A DNA stretch of 64,000 nt from Rhynchopus sp. YZ270_cl-10 (GCA_964035575.1 OZ037877.1:620001-684000); one strand, 5' to 3'; positions 18,770 through 31,398 are shown, numbered from the stretch's first letter. Numbers and translations: made by a program. The notes: generated by a model from the sequence alone, not told the origin.

Positions 18770-21700
18770 TTATGCATCCACCTCAGATGATGTGTAGGCC
18801 CCGGATCTTGGCAAAGAAAGCAGCTGCTGGGGTGAGTAGCGTGACAGGGGGCCACGGGAGCGCGAAATGGAGGAGTTCGAAATCATCCCTGTAGGGGCGC
18901 CGACAGAGGCGTTTGCGTTGCCACCAGCGGCGAAGCCTGCCCAGGCTCCTGTCCTGGTCACAAGAACGTTAGATTCCACTCTAGGTAATCCACTTGGTAC
19001 AATCGATGTGAACGGCAGAATGTGATGAAAAAACGCTGGTGTCACCAATAGATGCAGATCCGCGAGGTCCACGTCCATTGCCTTTGCGAGGTACTCCAGG
19101 TCCGGCTTGCCTGAGTCAATCTGCGGCACCCCAAGCAGCTCTTCACTGCCCTTGCAGACTGCCTGCAGGATGCTTATCATCTCTGTTACCCCGAGACCTT
19201 TCTTCGCAGCATCTTCGTAAAGCCGTTCGGGCACAGCAAGCACGGTACGTCTGTCGCCTCTGTCCTGCCTCTTCACGCGTACAGCCTGCAGAACATCCAA
19301 GGCACGGCGTAGGTCGACATCACCTCCCCTCTGCCGAATGCGTTCCAACAGCGGTGTGTACGTCCCATCACCCTTAGACCCCGAAGGGCTCGCGAATAAT
19401 TGGCTTTCAACAAACATCCAACGGTAGATGTGGAAGTCCTGTGTGAAGGGGGGTAAGTTTTTCTTTTCAGTGTGTTGATAATTTGTGTAGAGTGAAGTGT
19501 AGTGTAGCTGCCATTCAGACAGTCGTATCTTTTTTTGGGGGAGGAAATGATCACAGTCGTTATAGCACAACATCAGCTGTGTGGAATTGTATTCGGTGTA
19601 GGGGATAATATTGACGATATTATGACGACGTGGATGTGTGGGGATTGGGTGATTGGGGTAATATTTTGACCTTCAAAAATAAAATAAAATTCGTAACATA
19701 CGCTGGGCAGCACCACCCTAGCAACGTCGATGACTTTCAGTGCTTCGATGATCAGAGGGCTGTGCGTGGTTTTGGGTTGAGGGGATAAAAACTGTTGGAA
19801 TACTACACAGCTGCTCCTGTGCAAATCACCATCTAGCTATATATTCGTCAAAAACAAAGTTGACTTGAAATACAAATCCCTCTCGTGACAGTGTACCTAA
19901 ACAAACGAAGACGGAAATGACACAATATAAATATGCTACCAAAAGCGCTCCATCCATACGAACGCACGTCAAGGGAACAAAGCAAGCTCAAGACAAAGAA
20001 AGGTTTTTTTGTCACTCAAAACAAGATGAAACCTGCTTCACACACCCACACTTCGCTCACCTACCGTAAAAAAAACATTAGTTATAAATCAACGAGGTCA
20101 TCTAGCAGTCTTGGCTGTTAATAGGCTGTATTGCATTATTGCTGGTGTCTGATGACAATCATGAAAACGCACAATCCAGCAACAGTATCCTTGAGTGTGT
20201 TCCATACCCTTCGCCCTTCTCCCCCTTCGGTTCGGCAGCCAGGATGTGCATCAACTCAGTCACAATGAGCGGCCAGAACGGTGCAAGACTGTGCGCATCT
20301 GTCTTATGGATGATAGCCCTGAAGCACATTAGAATCTGACGGTGCACCACAGGCCATTCGTCGTAGTGTCTGTGAAAGAGGGTGGGTGTGTGTTGACATT
20401 GCATTGACGTATCACTCAAAAGGTGTGTAAAATATCACCTTCTGAGTTTGCCATAGATGGTAGTCGGGCCGACTCGGGCCGACCACTTTTCGTTATTTTT
20501 TTTTTCAAAAATTTTTTTTTCTGAGTCGGCCCGAGTCGGCCCGAGTCGAAAAAAGTCGGCCCGACTCAAAAAAAAGTCGGCCCGAGTCGGCCCGAGTCGA
20601 ATTTTTTTTGGTTTTTTTTTTTTTTTGGAAAAGATTTTACTTGGGGGGGGGGCAGGGGTAACTGTAACTTTTTTTTGAATTTTTTTGAATTTTTTTGGTC
20701 GAAGCAATTTTGCCTGAAGTGGTCGTAAGGTATCGCAATTGAAAGATACTCTGGGGCCTCCCCCCCAAAAAACACCCTCCCGTTCACTTTTGAGCCGAAC
20801 TGTGCTGATGGGAGAAGCTTTTGAATTCAAGAAATTATCCCGGCCCCACGTTACAGCTACCCCTGGGGGGGGGGGCGACGAGACCCGAGTCGGGCCGACT
20901 CGGGCTGACTCGGGCCGACTCGGGCCGAGTTTTTTTTTTTTAAAAAAAATTTTTTTTGACCCGGCCCGAGCCGGCCCGACTTTTGAAAAAAAAATAAAAA
21001 TAAAAAAAAGTCGGCCCGAGTCGGCCCGAGTCCCAGATTTTCCAAAAACTCGGCCCGACTCGGGCCGACTACCATCTATGGTTTGCTTTTGGTTTTGTTT
21101 TTGAAAAATAAGATAACGTGTAGACACCTCGCTTTATTCTCGAGCTCCGCAGACATTCTTCTGGATACCGTTTCTATGTTCTCATCCCGCCTCCACTCGT
21201 CAGGTAACGAATGGGGATCAATGGATACCCAGGGTAATTAGGCCCGGGGCGAGTTGGCAATTATTCCCCAAAATAAAGAAAATTCTAGATGATCCTAAGC
21301 CTCTCATGCTTAGTCACCTTGATCACATTCGTTATCGCGGAGCAACAGCTGCGCTGGTTTCCAATAAGCAATACATAGAACACATACTTCATGGACTCGA
21401 TCAGCCTCTCCAGGATCGCTGTGAGGAGCTGTGCGTTGCTGAGGTGCTGCCCTGAGCAGCTCATGAGGAAGGCGAGGCGGCGTAGTGAGCGGGCACGGTT
21501 CTGAGCCTCGCGCTCTGCACTGAGGAAGACGCTGCCGACACCTGTCGGGAGCTGGATGCGCGACAGCGTGGCGTCGATCATGCTCCGCACTGCCGCATCA
21601 CTCCCACCCACCAACGCAGCAAACAACGTTCTCCACAACGTCAACGTGTGGTGGTCCACCCTGAAGAACTGACTATCGTTCACATGCTCCAACACCGGAA

Positions 21701-24700
21701 CCCGCAACTGCCACACCCCCATCGGGGTGAACGTCTTCACCGTCTCCACCAAAAACACCAAACTCGCGTTAATCTTACGGATATGGCATTTCCTCATCAA
21801 TGCCGCACGGTCTGCTTGGTCCTCCCCTATCTTGAAGAGCCCAGAGAAGTACTGTTGCTGAAGTATTGCCATCAATGGACCAATCTTTTCGGGCGCAGTA
21901 AGGTACGACGCTGATTTGTAGAGTGGCAAATCCATTGATACCATGTCGAGAGCTGCGGCTAATGGATCGGGTGCGATGGCGTTTTGTGATAGTGTGCCTG
22001 CGTTGGCATGCTCTGTGGAGTATGCGGCAGCGCACATCAGCTTTGGGATACATTCAAGTACACGGGAGAAGGTTTCAAAGAGTTTGTTCCCCTTTTTGTC
22101 GGCAAGGTATGTACGACAAACCCCGGAGAGGTCTTGCCCATATGACGGAGGTGACGCTGCAATGTCCGATATCACCTTAACAAGATACACCAAAAGCCGC
22201 AGACACATCGCATAAGAAAAAGCGTGAATTGTCCCAGAAGCATCGCGGTCTCTTGTCCCAGTCATTTCCTTGATGAAGGTAATGATAATAGGCATAATCT
22301 TCACCAACCTCGCCAATTTCTCTGCAGTCTGTACCGGAATGTTGCTCGTCTTCTTCTCTTGCGCGCAGTTTGCTTTTCCTTTTAGGAAAGATTCCATGAC
22401 CTTCCCCTTTTCTGTTATGCTATGCAAATAGCGGTAAAGAAAGTCTGGACAGAACACTTCATAGTGCGCAGGGAAGGGAACGTGAGTGCTTTGGGAGGGG
22501 CGTTGTGCAGGCTGTTTTTGGTACATCTCACCGAGGAGGGTCGACTCTGCAGGGGGTGAATGCTGTTTGGCTACCCCCGCGACGCATTCATCCTCCGTTC
22601 CATCGATCATGACGCTGGCGGCATGGCGGCGTGCTTCTGCGGATCCGGCGCCACCTCCTCGCTCTCCTTGCACCATACCCCCTGACACCGCGCCGAGGGG
22701 ATCCTTGATCACCCTTTCTCTTGCACCCTTTTCAGCAATCGCACGGTGTTTTACTACAATCTCGGTTGAAAGTTCTACCACAGAGGATACTACTGTATCC
22801 GGGTTGACATTCGGGGTGAGGTTTAGCAGGAACAGATACGCCTCTTGGCATTCATTTGGCCCTTCGACAATGGGTTTCCAGGAGTTGAGAAGGATCTGCT
22901 CGGACCAGCGGTGGACGAATGCATTGATGAAATGCCATGGGTGGAGTGCGTGCATAACCTGAAGCAGGAAGGAGATGGTGTGCAGGGACCCCGCACCGAC
23001 ACCACCGTGAGAGCTGCTTGCACGAACGAAGCGGTTGAGCATTGCAAGAAAATCATCATAGCCTTCACAAAACGCAGCCTTCCCTGCCTGCACTATAGTA
23101 GGCACATCAGAAAGCGAATCACGGTTTTCCTTAAATCCAGAAAAGATGCCAGAAAACAAATTCGAAGGACCCCATCCGTGGTGCTCCTTCCTAGAGTTTC
23201 CTCCGTGCCCCATGTGGAGACTGTCGTTTGCCTCTCCAGGGCCTCCTCCGTTTACAAAAACCGGAGAATCGCGTCCAAGCTGTGCAAAGCTTTGGGATCC
23301 TTGAGGAGACACAACATCGCAGTGGGTGTGCACACCCGCTAAAGTATTGAACCGCTTCGATGCGTTCGAAATATTCGCGGCAAGGTTTTCCCCTGGGAAC
23401 ACATCGGAAAGCTGCATGGCTTGTTGTTGGAGGTCTTCGGTGTCTTCTGCGGTCGGGTCGGCCGAGAGAATAAAACACCCAACCTGCGCAATCGCACAGA
23501 GGGAGGCACAGATTACTTCGCATTGGTAGAGGGAGAGCTCACCTTCGGTTTCACTCTCTTCGATGAGATTGTTGATGATCACGACGAATGTGGAGCGAGA
23601 CATTCCTGCATACGCAGGCAGCACCGAACACACTAAGGGCATCATCCCAAGAAACACATCGCACCACTGTTTGTACAAATAGATATCGTCTGCGGCTGCA
23701 GTTTGACTCACGAAGGTTGCCAAAGTGGTCACCAAGGTTGTACACCAGTTGACGCTTGTTGTGTTTGTATTAGCCTGCGGAGACTCAGCAGACTTTGACG
23801 ATTCACGCTCCGGATTCATCGGGGACCCAGCCAACTCCATATTCGGATCCGACTTTGGAGACGGAAGACTTCCATTAGACTGTTGATGAGATTGGTTAAC
23901 CGACCCTTGCCTCGCAGAATTGCCCCAAGATTTGCATTCTTGATATCCATTCTCCGCGCTATACCCCAAAGCGGCCATTGTAATAGCGATACACTCACAA
24001 AGGGAAAATGCGAGGGCATGCTTCATTGGTGGTGACAAAGCGTGTTGTAAAGTGAGAACCAGCGCTTCCAGCATTTGAGAGAAGAGAGCTGCGGTTTTTC
24101 TGCAGGTCAGGTACGCTGCCCGCCAGCCGACCATGGTTGACTTATTGCCTGCAGAGGAAGATTTGTAGAGGATTGCCTCGAGGAGATCGCTGCAGACCCC
24201 GGCGCTTACTTCGTTCATTTGGAAATTGCTTGCAATGACGTGTGTACAGAGTCCAAAGAGGGCTGCCAGATAGCACAGCTCCTGCGCAGCCTCGCCACTA
24301 CTCTCCAAAAAGACGGCATACTGTCTAGCCACCTCTGGTGTCACCTCAGCGTCCACCAGATGGCGTATCATCCTAGGTGGTGCATGATGGATAATCCTCT
24401 TCAAGGATGCAACAACGTATTCTGCGACCTCCGCATCCTTATCACTCTCAAAGAGCATTGTGAAGTACGGATCAAACAAACGCTTTACGTTAAATGCCGA
24501 GCACGATGCATTGAAGAGAAACCGTTCCCCCTTTGCCCTCTCATTGGGGAGAGGAGAGGCGAGAGTATCCAACACCTGCCGGACCGGTTCGCTGAGGAGG
24601 GTGGTGTCGCGCTTTCCTTTGTGTAAGGAGACGTCGAAGAGAGTGCAAAATCTTGCAAATCCATGATTGTTCAGCGCAGGTTTCGGAGGGGGGTTGACAT

Positions 24701-27350
24701 TCGCCGGAACTGAGGAGGTGGATTGGCAGGAAGGGGTGACCCCCAATGCCGTGCCGTTGAGGAGCGTGCCGATCCCTCCAGCGCCTTCGAGACCGTCGGC
24801 AGGCTTTGCGGTGAGGTCGTCGGACATAACAGAGCTGAGGATTTTGTAGAATTGGTTATCATTCTTAGGCGAAACCTCATGGCACGTAAACAACAAATCG
24901 CAGGCATCCGTAAGATGCGGGGACCGCGGATGGATATCACCCCACAGCAACGCGACCACATGGTGCAAATGCTCTTTTTGAAACTCCCGTAGAACCTCCG
25001 CGGGAAGCACATAACGTACCTGCGACAAATCCTCAGTATGGGTCTGCGCTGGCTCCTCGACTTCAGTCTGGGCCTCCTCCTGTTTTGTTGCGATTTCAAA
25101 CTCATCTCTCTCCCCTGCACGGTCAAAGCTGTTCTCCAACACTTTATTTGGTTGGATCTTAATGGATCCACGCTCAGCCTTATGGGACCCCGCAAAACAC
25201 AATGACAACAATATTTTTCTGCAAAAGAATGCTAACGTTGCATTCGAATGAGAGCACAACGCCAGCAAAGAGTGAATCCACAGAGGCAAGCTTAGGGCGG
25301 TACTCTCCCCTGCACGGAAGAGTGCTGGGTCTGGTGTGGGGTGGGCAAGAACTTTGTGGCTTTCTTCAAAAGCAACTTCGGTAGGGATTGAGGTGGAGAA
25401 CCCTGGTGTTTCCTCGCCTTCATCTTGGGCATCTCGGAGAAGCTCAAATCGCTGTCTTTGCAGCAAATCCATCATATCAGCGAAGTACTGCAAACTGCGG
25501 ATCACTATGACCACATGAAGATCGTCTTCCTGCCATACAACATCCTCCGATGCGGAGGAGACATCTTCAGCATTACCCGCTCCATTGCGCAGCCTCTCCA
25601 ACCCCCCCTTCTCACTGAAGAACACCACCGCCTTCTCCGCAACCGTTCGGTACGACCGCACGAAGAACTCAAACGGTGTCAAAACCACCTCCTCCCTTTC
25701 ATTACCCGCCAACCCTACTGGGGTGCCTGCAAGGGTGAGGGTCGGCTTGCCTCTCATGGACTCAGAAAACCCGGTGACAACCTGGTGGATAACCTGTTGG
25801 CAGTTGGAGAGTGAGGTTAAGAGAAAGTCGCGGATCTCGGCTTCAATGGTGTCCTCCTCAAGAGTGCAAATAATGCTGTTCATCGAGTGTAAAGTGACCC
25901 AGAGAACCTTAAGAAGCCGGTCTCCTCCTGGCTTGCGTTTCACTTCTTTTTGGAGATCAACCAGAATAGCGAGGAGGTCAAGAATGTCAACTGTCACCCC
26001 ACCATCTACTCCAAACTTCGCACACACCGCTTCCCCTCTCTGCGGGGCCGCAAGAAACGACAGATGGTCTGGAACAACCAGCAAGCAATCCATCCGATGT
26101 CCCTGCTCAGGCACCTCCCTTTCTCCTCCCTCTGAGTATAGTGTGAGCGCTTCGCTGATAAAATCGAACATGACGTGGGTGCGTACTGCCTGATATGCTT
26201 CGACCTGTTTTGCTCCGGTTAAGGTACGAAGAAATTTGATGTAGCAGCCGATAATGTCTTCTTGGATGCCTCGTTGTCCAAGCAGGTCCATAAGATGGGT
26301 GACAGCGTTTGCTTCGTTTCCATGAGCTGAGACGGAAGATGCATCTGCAATAAGCTGCGAAAAGGCGCGTTTAATAGGAACTGCGGCAAACTCTGTGAAG
26401 TATGCGGGGCAAGGCTTTTCCTCCCCAGAAAACCACCGAGAGATGCGGCGGGTTAATGGAAGCTCTTCTCTGGTCATCAACGCGAGAGCGTGCTTTACAA
26501 TGGTAGCCACCTGAACGTCGGAAAGACATTCCTTGCTGTCTCCACCGATTTCGTGCAACATAAAAGAGGTGTTAAGGAGATCTAGAACCCCCCTTATCAC
26601 CATTTCTTTGTTCGAAGACAGACAGACACACAACGCATTTATCGCCAACCGATCGTCACAACCCAAATCCGATTCACTCAAAGAAGTGACGTTCTTCTTT
26701 CTCGAGCTCTTTGGGAGAATTTTTTGAAGATATTGCAGGCACGCAATCCTTGAGGCACCATGATGACAGAGGTTTTCCCACAATGCCGCCATAAACGCAG
26801 ATTTCATGCCTTGTTTACGAAAGTTCGTTTCGACCTTCGAGATCATTGCTTCTACTCTGCTGTTCAAATCGTTCTTCTCTTCTAAGACCGGAAGCAGTGC
26901 GCAAAGAAGTCCTCCCAGGCAAGGACGAATCTGTTCTGGTTCAAGCGAGACGTAGGTTTCTTCAAAGATTGATAAAAGTAGGGGTTTGACATCCATGCTT
27001 GCGTCGGGGAAGAGCTTGAACAGCCCTGCAGAATAAACCGGAATGTCCGTCGCAAGCTGTTGAGGGTCAATCATTTTGAAGATGATCTGATACGTTTCCA
27101 GCACCTTACGGTGAACGCCAGAAGGGAGTGAAGGGTTTAACGTCTGCCCCAAGCGTTTGCACAGTAGGAGCTTCTCCGGCATGACACCAATGTGCTGGTA
27201 CTTCTGTAAAATTTTTTGAAGCTGTCCAATTGCCTTAATCAAGTCCGGCCAGTCACGTCTCTTCTCAAATCCACTCAAAATAGCTTTCATCTTTTCCTTA
27301 AATTCCTTAAATTCAGGAACCTTCGCGTGAACGGAATCATCGAAGTACAT
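18770..27350 (-). CDS. DOP1: DOP1/Dopey family protein, four exons
   Basis: Large HEAT/armadillo-like protein that with MON2 acts in endosome-Golgi traffic. The N-terminus carries the Dopey signature (FEKRRDWPDLIKAIGQLQKI, LPSGVHRKVLETYQIIFKMI, DIPVYSAGLFKLFPDASM). I resolve four exons: 27350-21388, 20369-20208, 19759-19702 and 19438-18770, with introns of 1018, 448 and 263 bp. Donors are GTATGT or GTATGG and acceptors CAG, and phases match at every junction. Splicing joins ERLIESMK to HYDEWPVVHRQILMCFRAI, then EKGEG to PLIIEALKVIDVARVVLPS, then DFHIYRWMFVESQLF. The last two correspond to the conserved Dopey C-terminus (FLDLALALPS...FQMYRWAF). The product is 2283 residues, normal for the family. 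Exon 1 read unspliced ends in spurious residues from intron 1. The last about 200 residues are less conserved. Confidence 0.93.
20452..21080. mobile_element. Foldback MITE inserted in DOP1 intron 1
   Basis: The arms begin CATAGATGGTAGTCGGGCCG and end with the reverse complement, with many GTCGGCCCGA units inside. The element is flanked by GTTTGC on both sides (20446-20451 and 21081-21086), a 6-bp target duplication. It accounts for most of the length of intron 1 and leaves both splice sites untouched. Confidence 0.75.
20653..20865. mobile_element. Second MITE nested within the intronic foldback
   Basis: The ends CAGGGGTAACTGTAAC and GTTACAGCTACCCCTG are near-perfect inverted repeats resembling hAT termini. 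Both flanks are runs of at least eight G, so an 8-bp duplication is possible but not provable in a homopolymer. It is related in its ends to the element at 12138-12764. Confidence 0.6.
21287..21320 (+). repeat. GCCTC-loop hairpin family copy inside DOP1 intron 1
   Basis: TAGATGATC, CTAAGC-CTCTCAT-GCTTAG, TCACC. A perfect stem just inside the 5' half of intron 1, read antisense to DOP1. Confidence 0.7.
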
Positions 27351-27884
27351 TGTCGAGGAGAGAGGAGGGAGAGGGGAAAAAAAGGGGGGGTTTTATAGTC
27401 CCAAAGTAACAAAAGGGCACGTTGGGGTCCAAAACTGAGAAGGAAAAAAAGGGGGGGAGGGGAGGGAGGAAAAGAGGAGAGGGGGACTCCCTCCCAAATG
27501 TTCTTCCTTGAGGGGGGTTGTGTTGGTAGAGAAAGAGAAAAAAAAAAAAGTTGGATAAAAAGAAAGGGAGGCTGGATGGGGGGGAAGGCTTTGTTATTTC
27601 ACACTACTTTCTTTTTTTGTGTCTTTGAAAACTTTTTGAGTTTCTGTGGGGTTTTTTTTTTTTGCTTTTTTTCTCTTTCGTTCATAACATTTTCGCGCTA
27701 CATGCTTTTTTTTTGAATTTTTTTTCCCCTCCTCCTCCTTTAGGTAAACATAGCATCATAGGCCTGGCTGTACCACATTGACAATCAATACAAATACCAA
27801 TAATAATAAAAATGGGGGAAATAAATGAACCCCAAAATACAAAGAAGAGAGGGAAGACGTGAACAAAGGTGTTGAGAATATTTA

Positions 27885-28131
27885 AAAAAGAAAAAGAAAA
27901 AGAAAAAGAAAAAGAAAAAGAAAAAGAAAAAGAAAAAGAAAAAGAAAAAGAAAAAGAAAAAGAAAAAGAAAAAGAAAAAGAAAAAGAAAAAGAAAAAGAA
28001 AAAGAAAAAGAAAAAGAAAAAGAAAAAGAAAAAGAAAAAGAAAAAGAAAAAGAAAAAGAAAAAGAAAAAGAAAAAGAAAAAGAAAAAGAAAAAGAAAAAG
28101 AAAAAGAAAAAGAAAAAGAAAAAGAAAAAGA
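27885..28131. repeat. AAAAAG hexamer microsatellite, about 41 copies
   Basis: A pure tandem array. The KEKEKE and FLFLFL frames across it are artefacts. Confidence 0.97.
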
Positions 28132-28529
28132 TGTGCCAACTACCGTGTAGTCAGCGCTTTGTTGAAAAATAGCGTCTGCAAAAAAAAAAGGGGGAAGAAA
28201 GAAAAAAATGGAGGGGGGCTCTTTGATATGACCAGTCGTGTAGTAAGTATCCAAAAAGGTACTAAAATTGCCACAAAAAAAAACCCCCCCCAAAAAAAAA
28301 AACCTGACACACACACACACACACACACGTACACATTGGGGTCATATTCTGTACAAGAGAGGAAGAGTTACCCCCCTATTAGTTATCAAACACATACACA
28401 CCTCATACCAGAGAGAGGAGAAAGATATTGCATAACTCCGATCGGACACACACCCCCCTTTTATTTTGATACTCTGGTTTAGTGTATAGTGAAGCTCTCA
28501 TACAGACAATCCTTTTCTTCTTTTTTGTT

Positions 28530-28606
28530 GTATCGACAATCACCTACCGAGGTAGGATCTGTACACAATGTCGCCCTAAGGCTTTGTACTTAATCGGTAT
28601 GGACGG
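28530..28606 (+). ncRNA. Structured repeat family 4, copy 2
   Basis: GTATCGACAATCA, stem 1 CCTACC-GA-GGTAGG, stem 2 GCC-CTAA-GGC, then CGGTATGGACGG. It is preceded and followed by T runs. Compared with copy 34964-35056, both stems have changed on both sides while keeping pairing. Confidence 0.55.
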
Positions 28607-29061
28607 AGGCCCATTTCCTTTTTTTTTTTTTTTTTTTTTTTTTCAACTTCCTTTTTGTTTTCATATTTGAGATTCGAGAGAAGGCGGGTTGCGTTTTCTT
28701 GTTCGTAGGGGGGGTAAATATTTTCTTAGAATTTCTTGGTTTCTTGCACTGTGAAAAAAAATGAACTCATTTGTGAAGAGGAAGAGGATTTTGAATAGGG
28801 GGGGTTTTTTTTGTGAAGTTTTTTATTTTGCTTTTTTTTGTGCTTTTTGTCATATAGGAAATGTTGGGGGGTAAACATCACTCCCCCCACATAACATACA
28901 CCATTGCAGGAAAGAAAAAAAGAAGGAAAAAAAAAAAAGTTGAAACGTGCTAAAACGCATCTCAGTTGAGGAGGGGGAAAAGTCCCTGGAAGAGAGAATA
29001 GTTTTCTTTGTTTAGTACAGAAAGAAAGAGGCGAAGAACTTGACTTTGAAAGGAAAAACTT

Positions 29062-29105
29062 GAAAGATGATGAATTGTGCCTCTTGTGTGCACATATCTG
29101 CACAC
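29062..29105 (+). repeat. GCCTC-loop hairpin family copy
   Basis: TTGAAAGATGATGAAT, then TGTGC-CTCTTGTGT-GCACA. It shares the ACTTGAAAGATGA leader with copies at 35652 and 62602. Confidence 0.6.
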
Positions 29106-29852
29106 AAAACAAAAAAAAAAATTTTTTTTTTTTGAACGCAGCCAAATAAAAAAGGGGGGAGCAGATGTGTGTTGAACCTGTTTTTGGATTTTATTTTATA
29201 AGGATTTCAAATCAGAAGGAAAATACTGTTTTGCAAAAACATGTTACCATTGGTTTTCCTATCAACCTCACCGTCCGTTGATATATAATTTCAAAGAAAA
29301 ACAAAACAAAACAAAAAAAAACTAGGTTACACACCCACCCTCGCGAGCTAAGGCATGACAGAGATCACCACATATGGCAAAACTCTGTCGGGTTGAATAA
29401 AAATAAACGTTTTATCAGAAGACTCTAAGCCTCTCGTACTTCGTCACCTCAAGAAAACAAGGATAAATAGTGGAGTACATCCTCGGGTGTCTACACTAAT
29501 ACAACCACGTTTTCAAAAAAATAGTAACTCTGATAGGTAAGTAAAAGGAAAAAAGGCTTTTTTTCGTTGATTGCTCAATTACCCTGTTTGAGGGGTGATT
29601 GGCGACCGTATCTGAGGAACTATTTCTCCTTTAAGCTACGCTTGTAGCTTGTAAAAAAAATGAAAAATTGTGTTTCAATGCCAGAAAACGGCTTTTTGTT
29701 CAAATCGTGGGAGCCTTGATAATGGGAGGTATTTGGGGCAGTTCATTAGCACCCACAAAAAAGAAAAACAAAGAAAAAAAACTAGATTCGTTAGGCATAC
29801 TGGAACCTTTTGTCTCTCAAGATCACAGCAACGATCAGAACACATAATTGTA

Positions 29853-29946
29853 GTATCGACAATCACCCTGTCGGAAGAACGGGTTTATGTTGTGCAACAA
29901 AAAGGTCACTCTAAGGTGAATGAATTTCAAAAAATACAGATCTATC
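29853..29946 (+). ncRNA. Structured repeat family 4, copy 3
   Basis: GTATCGACAATCACC at the start, a CCTGT..ACGGG hairpin, a TCAC-TCTAA-GGTGA second hairpin, then a degraded end. The most divergent copy. Confidence 0.45.
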
Positions 29947-30288
29947 GTCCACCCCAAATGAAATTACTTCGAACTTACTTTTGCTCGTATATGATTGTGT
30001 TCCGGGGTATCGGAAAAATACAAAAATTTCATTTCAATTCACAATCTTTACAAAATAAAATAGCAAATATGGTGTGATCACCAAACGGATTCTCCGTGGT
30101 TCCCCCGTGGTTCTCCCAAAGGTGCTCCGCAAATCTTAATATAGCCCGAAACAGTTCTCCGTGGTTCTTCCGTGGGTTGTCCGTACCCCCTGAATCACAC
30201 CAAAATACTATGTTGTGAAAAGTTGTGAAGAGTGGTGAAGATTTGTCGAACTCCCATACCCCGGAACACACCAATACACTCTCTTGTA

Positions 30289-30345
30289 TATGGGTCCGTC
30301 CGGAAACCCTCCTGGTAAGATTCATCCTTTTGGGGGTTTTTTGAG
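30289..30345 (+). repeat. Left inverted repeat flanking the three-exon gene
   Basis: TATATGGGTCCGTCCGGAAA, CCCTCCTGGTAAGATTC, ATCCTTTTGGGG. It is matched in reverse at 31068-31132 at roughly 80 percent identity over about 60 bp. Confidence 0.7.
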
Positions 30346-30506
30346 GTTTTTCTGCTCAAAACACCCAAACAACCCAATTTTTTGATACCCGCCATACACC
30401 TACCACCCCAGAGGGCATATTTTGATCATTTATTTTGTTTATTTCCGCTCCCCCCCTTTTTACTTATATTTTTTTACGTATTTTTGGACATTTCATAAAC
30501 GTGGCA

Positions 30507-30974
30507 ATGACAGCAGTGAAGTTCACTTTTTTGTCGAGAAACACGGTAAGAATGGGTGCGACGCACACTTGGTGTCGTTTCGAACCATCTCTCTGATGAT
30601 TCTTGTTGTCAGGAGATCCTTACCGTAGGGGTCATTGTCGGTGCCCTGCGCGAGCTTCCCCACACAGAGGCCTTTGTTATCTCATTCCCTCGTACTCATA
30701 CGTATCAGTGCACCCTTCTTTCCATCAATCTCTTTTCTTCTGTGTACTGCTACCCGAGCAACAGTCGTGTCATTTCAGCGTGTACTCTGACATGGAGGGA
30801 ACCTGTATTTACTATGGAGTCTCCACATCCAAGGTGACCCGCAAAGCAAAAGTCCCTGGCATTGATCCAGTAGATTTGACAGAGGTCAATGAAACCTTGT
30901 CAAGGCGGCATGGCAGGATTAAGAGAAAGAGAGAAGAGATCCAGAAGAACGACAATAAAAGGCTGAAAATCTGA
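30507..30974 (+). CDS. Unidentified 107-residue protein, three exons
   Basis: I do not recognise the product. Exons are 30507-30545, 30613-30701 and 30779-30974. Intron 1 (67 bp) is GTAAGA...TGTCAG and intron 2 (77 bp) GTATCA...TTTCAG; phases match at both junctions and the joined frame ends in TGA. The protein starts MTAVKFTFLSRNT, continues with EILTVGVIVGALRELPHTEA, then VYSDMEGTCIYYGVSTSKV, and ends in a basic tail (RRHGRIKRKREEIQKNDNKR) that could be a nuclear signal. It is the only candidate host gene on the plus strand. Inverted repeats lie on both sides (30289-30345, 31068-31132), so it may be carried by a mobile element. Support is only splice logic and the open frame. Confidence 0.5.
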
Positions 30975-31067
30975 TTAAAAAGCGAAAATATAGCCTCAGA
31001 CCCCCCCAAAAACCTATTTTCATATCAGAATATCACCTAGATGCACTTTTTGTGGGGGACATCATCA

Positions 31068-31132
31068 AAAAAACCCAAAAATACCCAAAAGGATGAATCT
31101 TACCAGAGGGATTTCCGGACGAGTCCATATAA
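31068..31132 (-). repeat. Right inverted repeat flanking the three-exon gene
   Basis: Reverse-complement relative of 30289-30345 (AAAGGATGAATCTTACCAGA, TTTCCGGACGAGTCCATATA). The arms are imperfect, so if this is an element it is old or the arms are independent MITE pieces. Confidence 0.65.
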
Positions 31133-31398
31133 AAAAAAAAAAACAGTACCGACAATTCCACCAGGTTTAGCGGTGTTGTGTATGAATCACGCTATGTATT
31201 ACCCAGGCTGTACACAACCCCCTCTTGATTGCACCTTCTGTTAACATAGCTGAACATCGTAAAAAAAAAGGGGGGGAGGTCTTCTTGGATGATGAGCAAT
31301 GTAAAACAAGAAAATTTGAAAGCTGAATATGCTTTACGCACATACAACATGGCAAAAAAAATAAATAGGGAACAGAATTCTGATACGTTGCCTTTAAA

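Larger units (their letters stand above)
27351..30506. other. Intergenic region upstream of DOP1
   Basis: Probable DOP1 promoter and 5'UTR lie in the first few hundred bases (purine-rich, no recognisable core element). Further right are the AAAAAG array, T/A runs, two copies of structured family 4, a GCCTC-loop hairpin at 29062-29105, and a CATCCTCGGGTGTCTACACT repeat at about 29470-29520. No gene is supported. Confidence 0.55.

Noticed and set aside
27682-28326. Long KEKEKE and FSFSFS frames
   Set aside because: Translations of the AAAAAG microsatellite.
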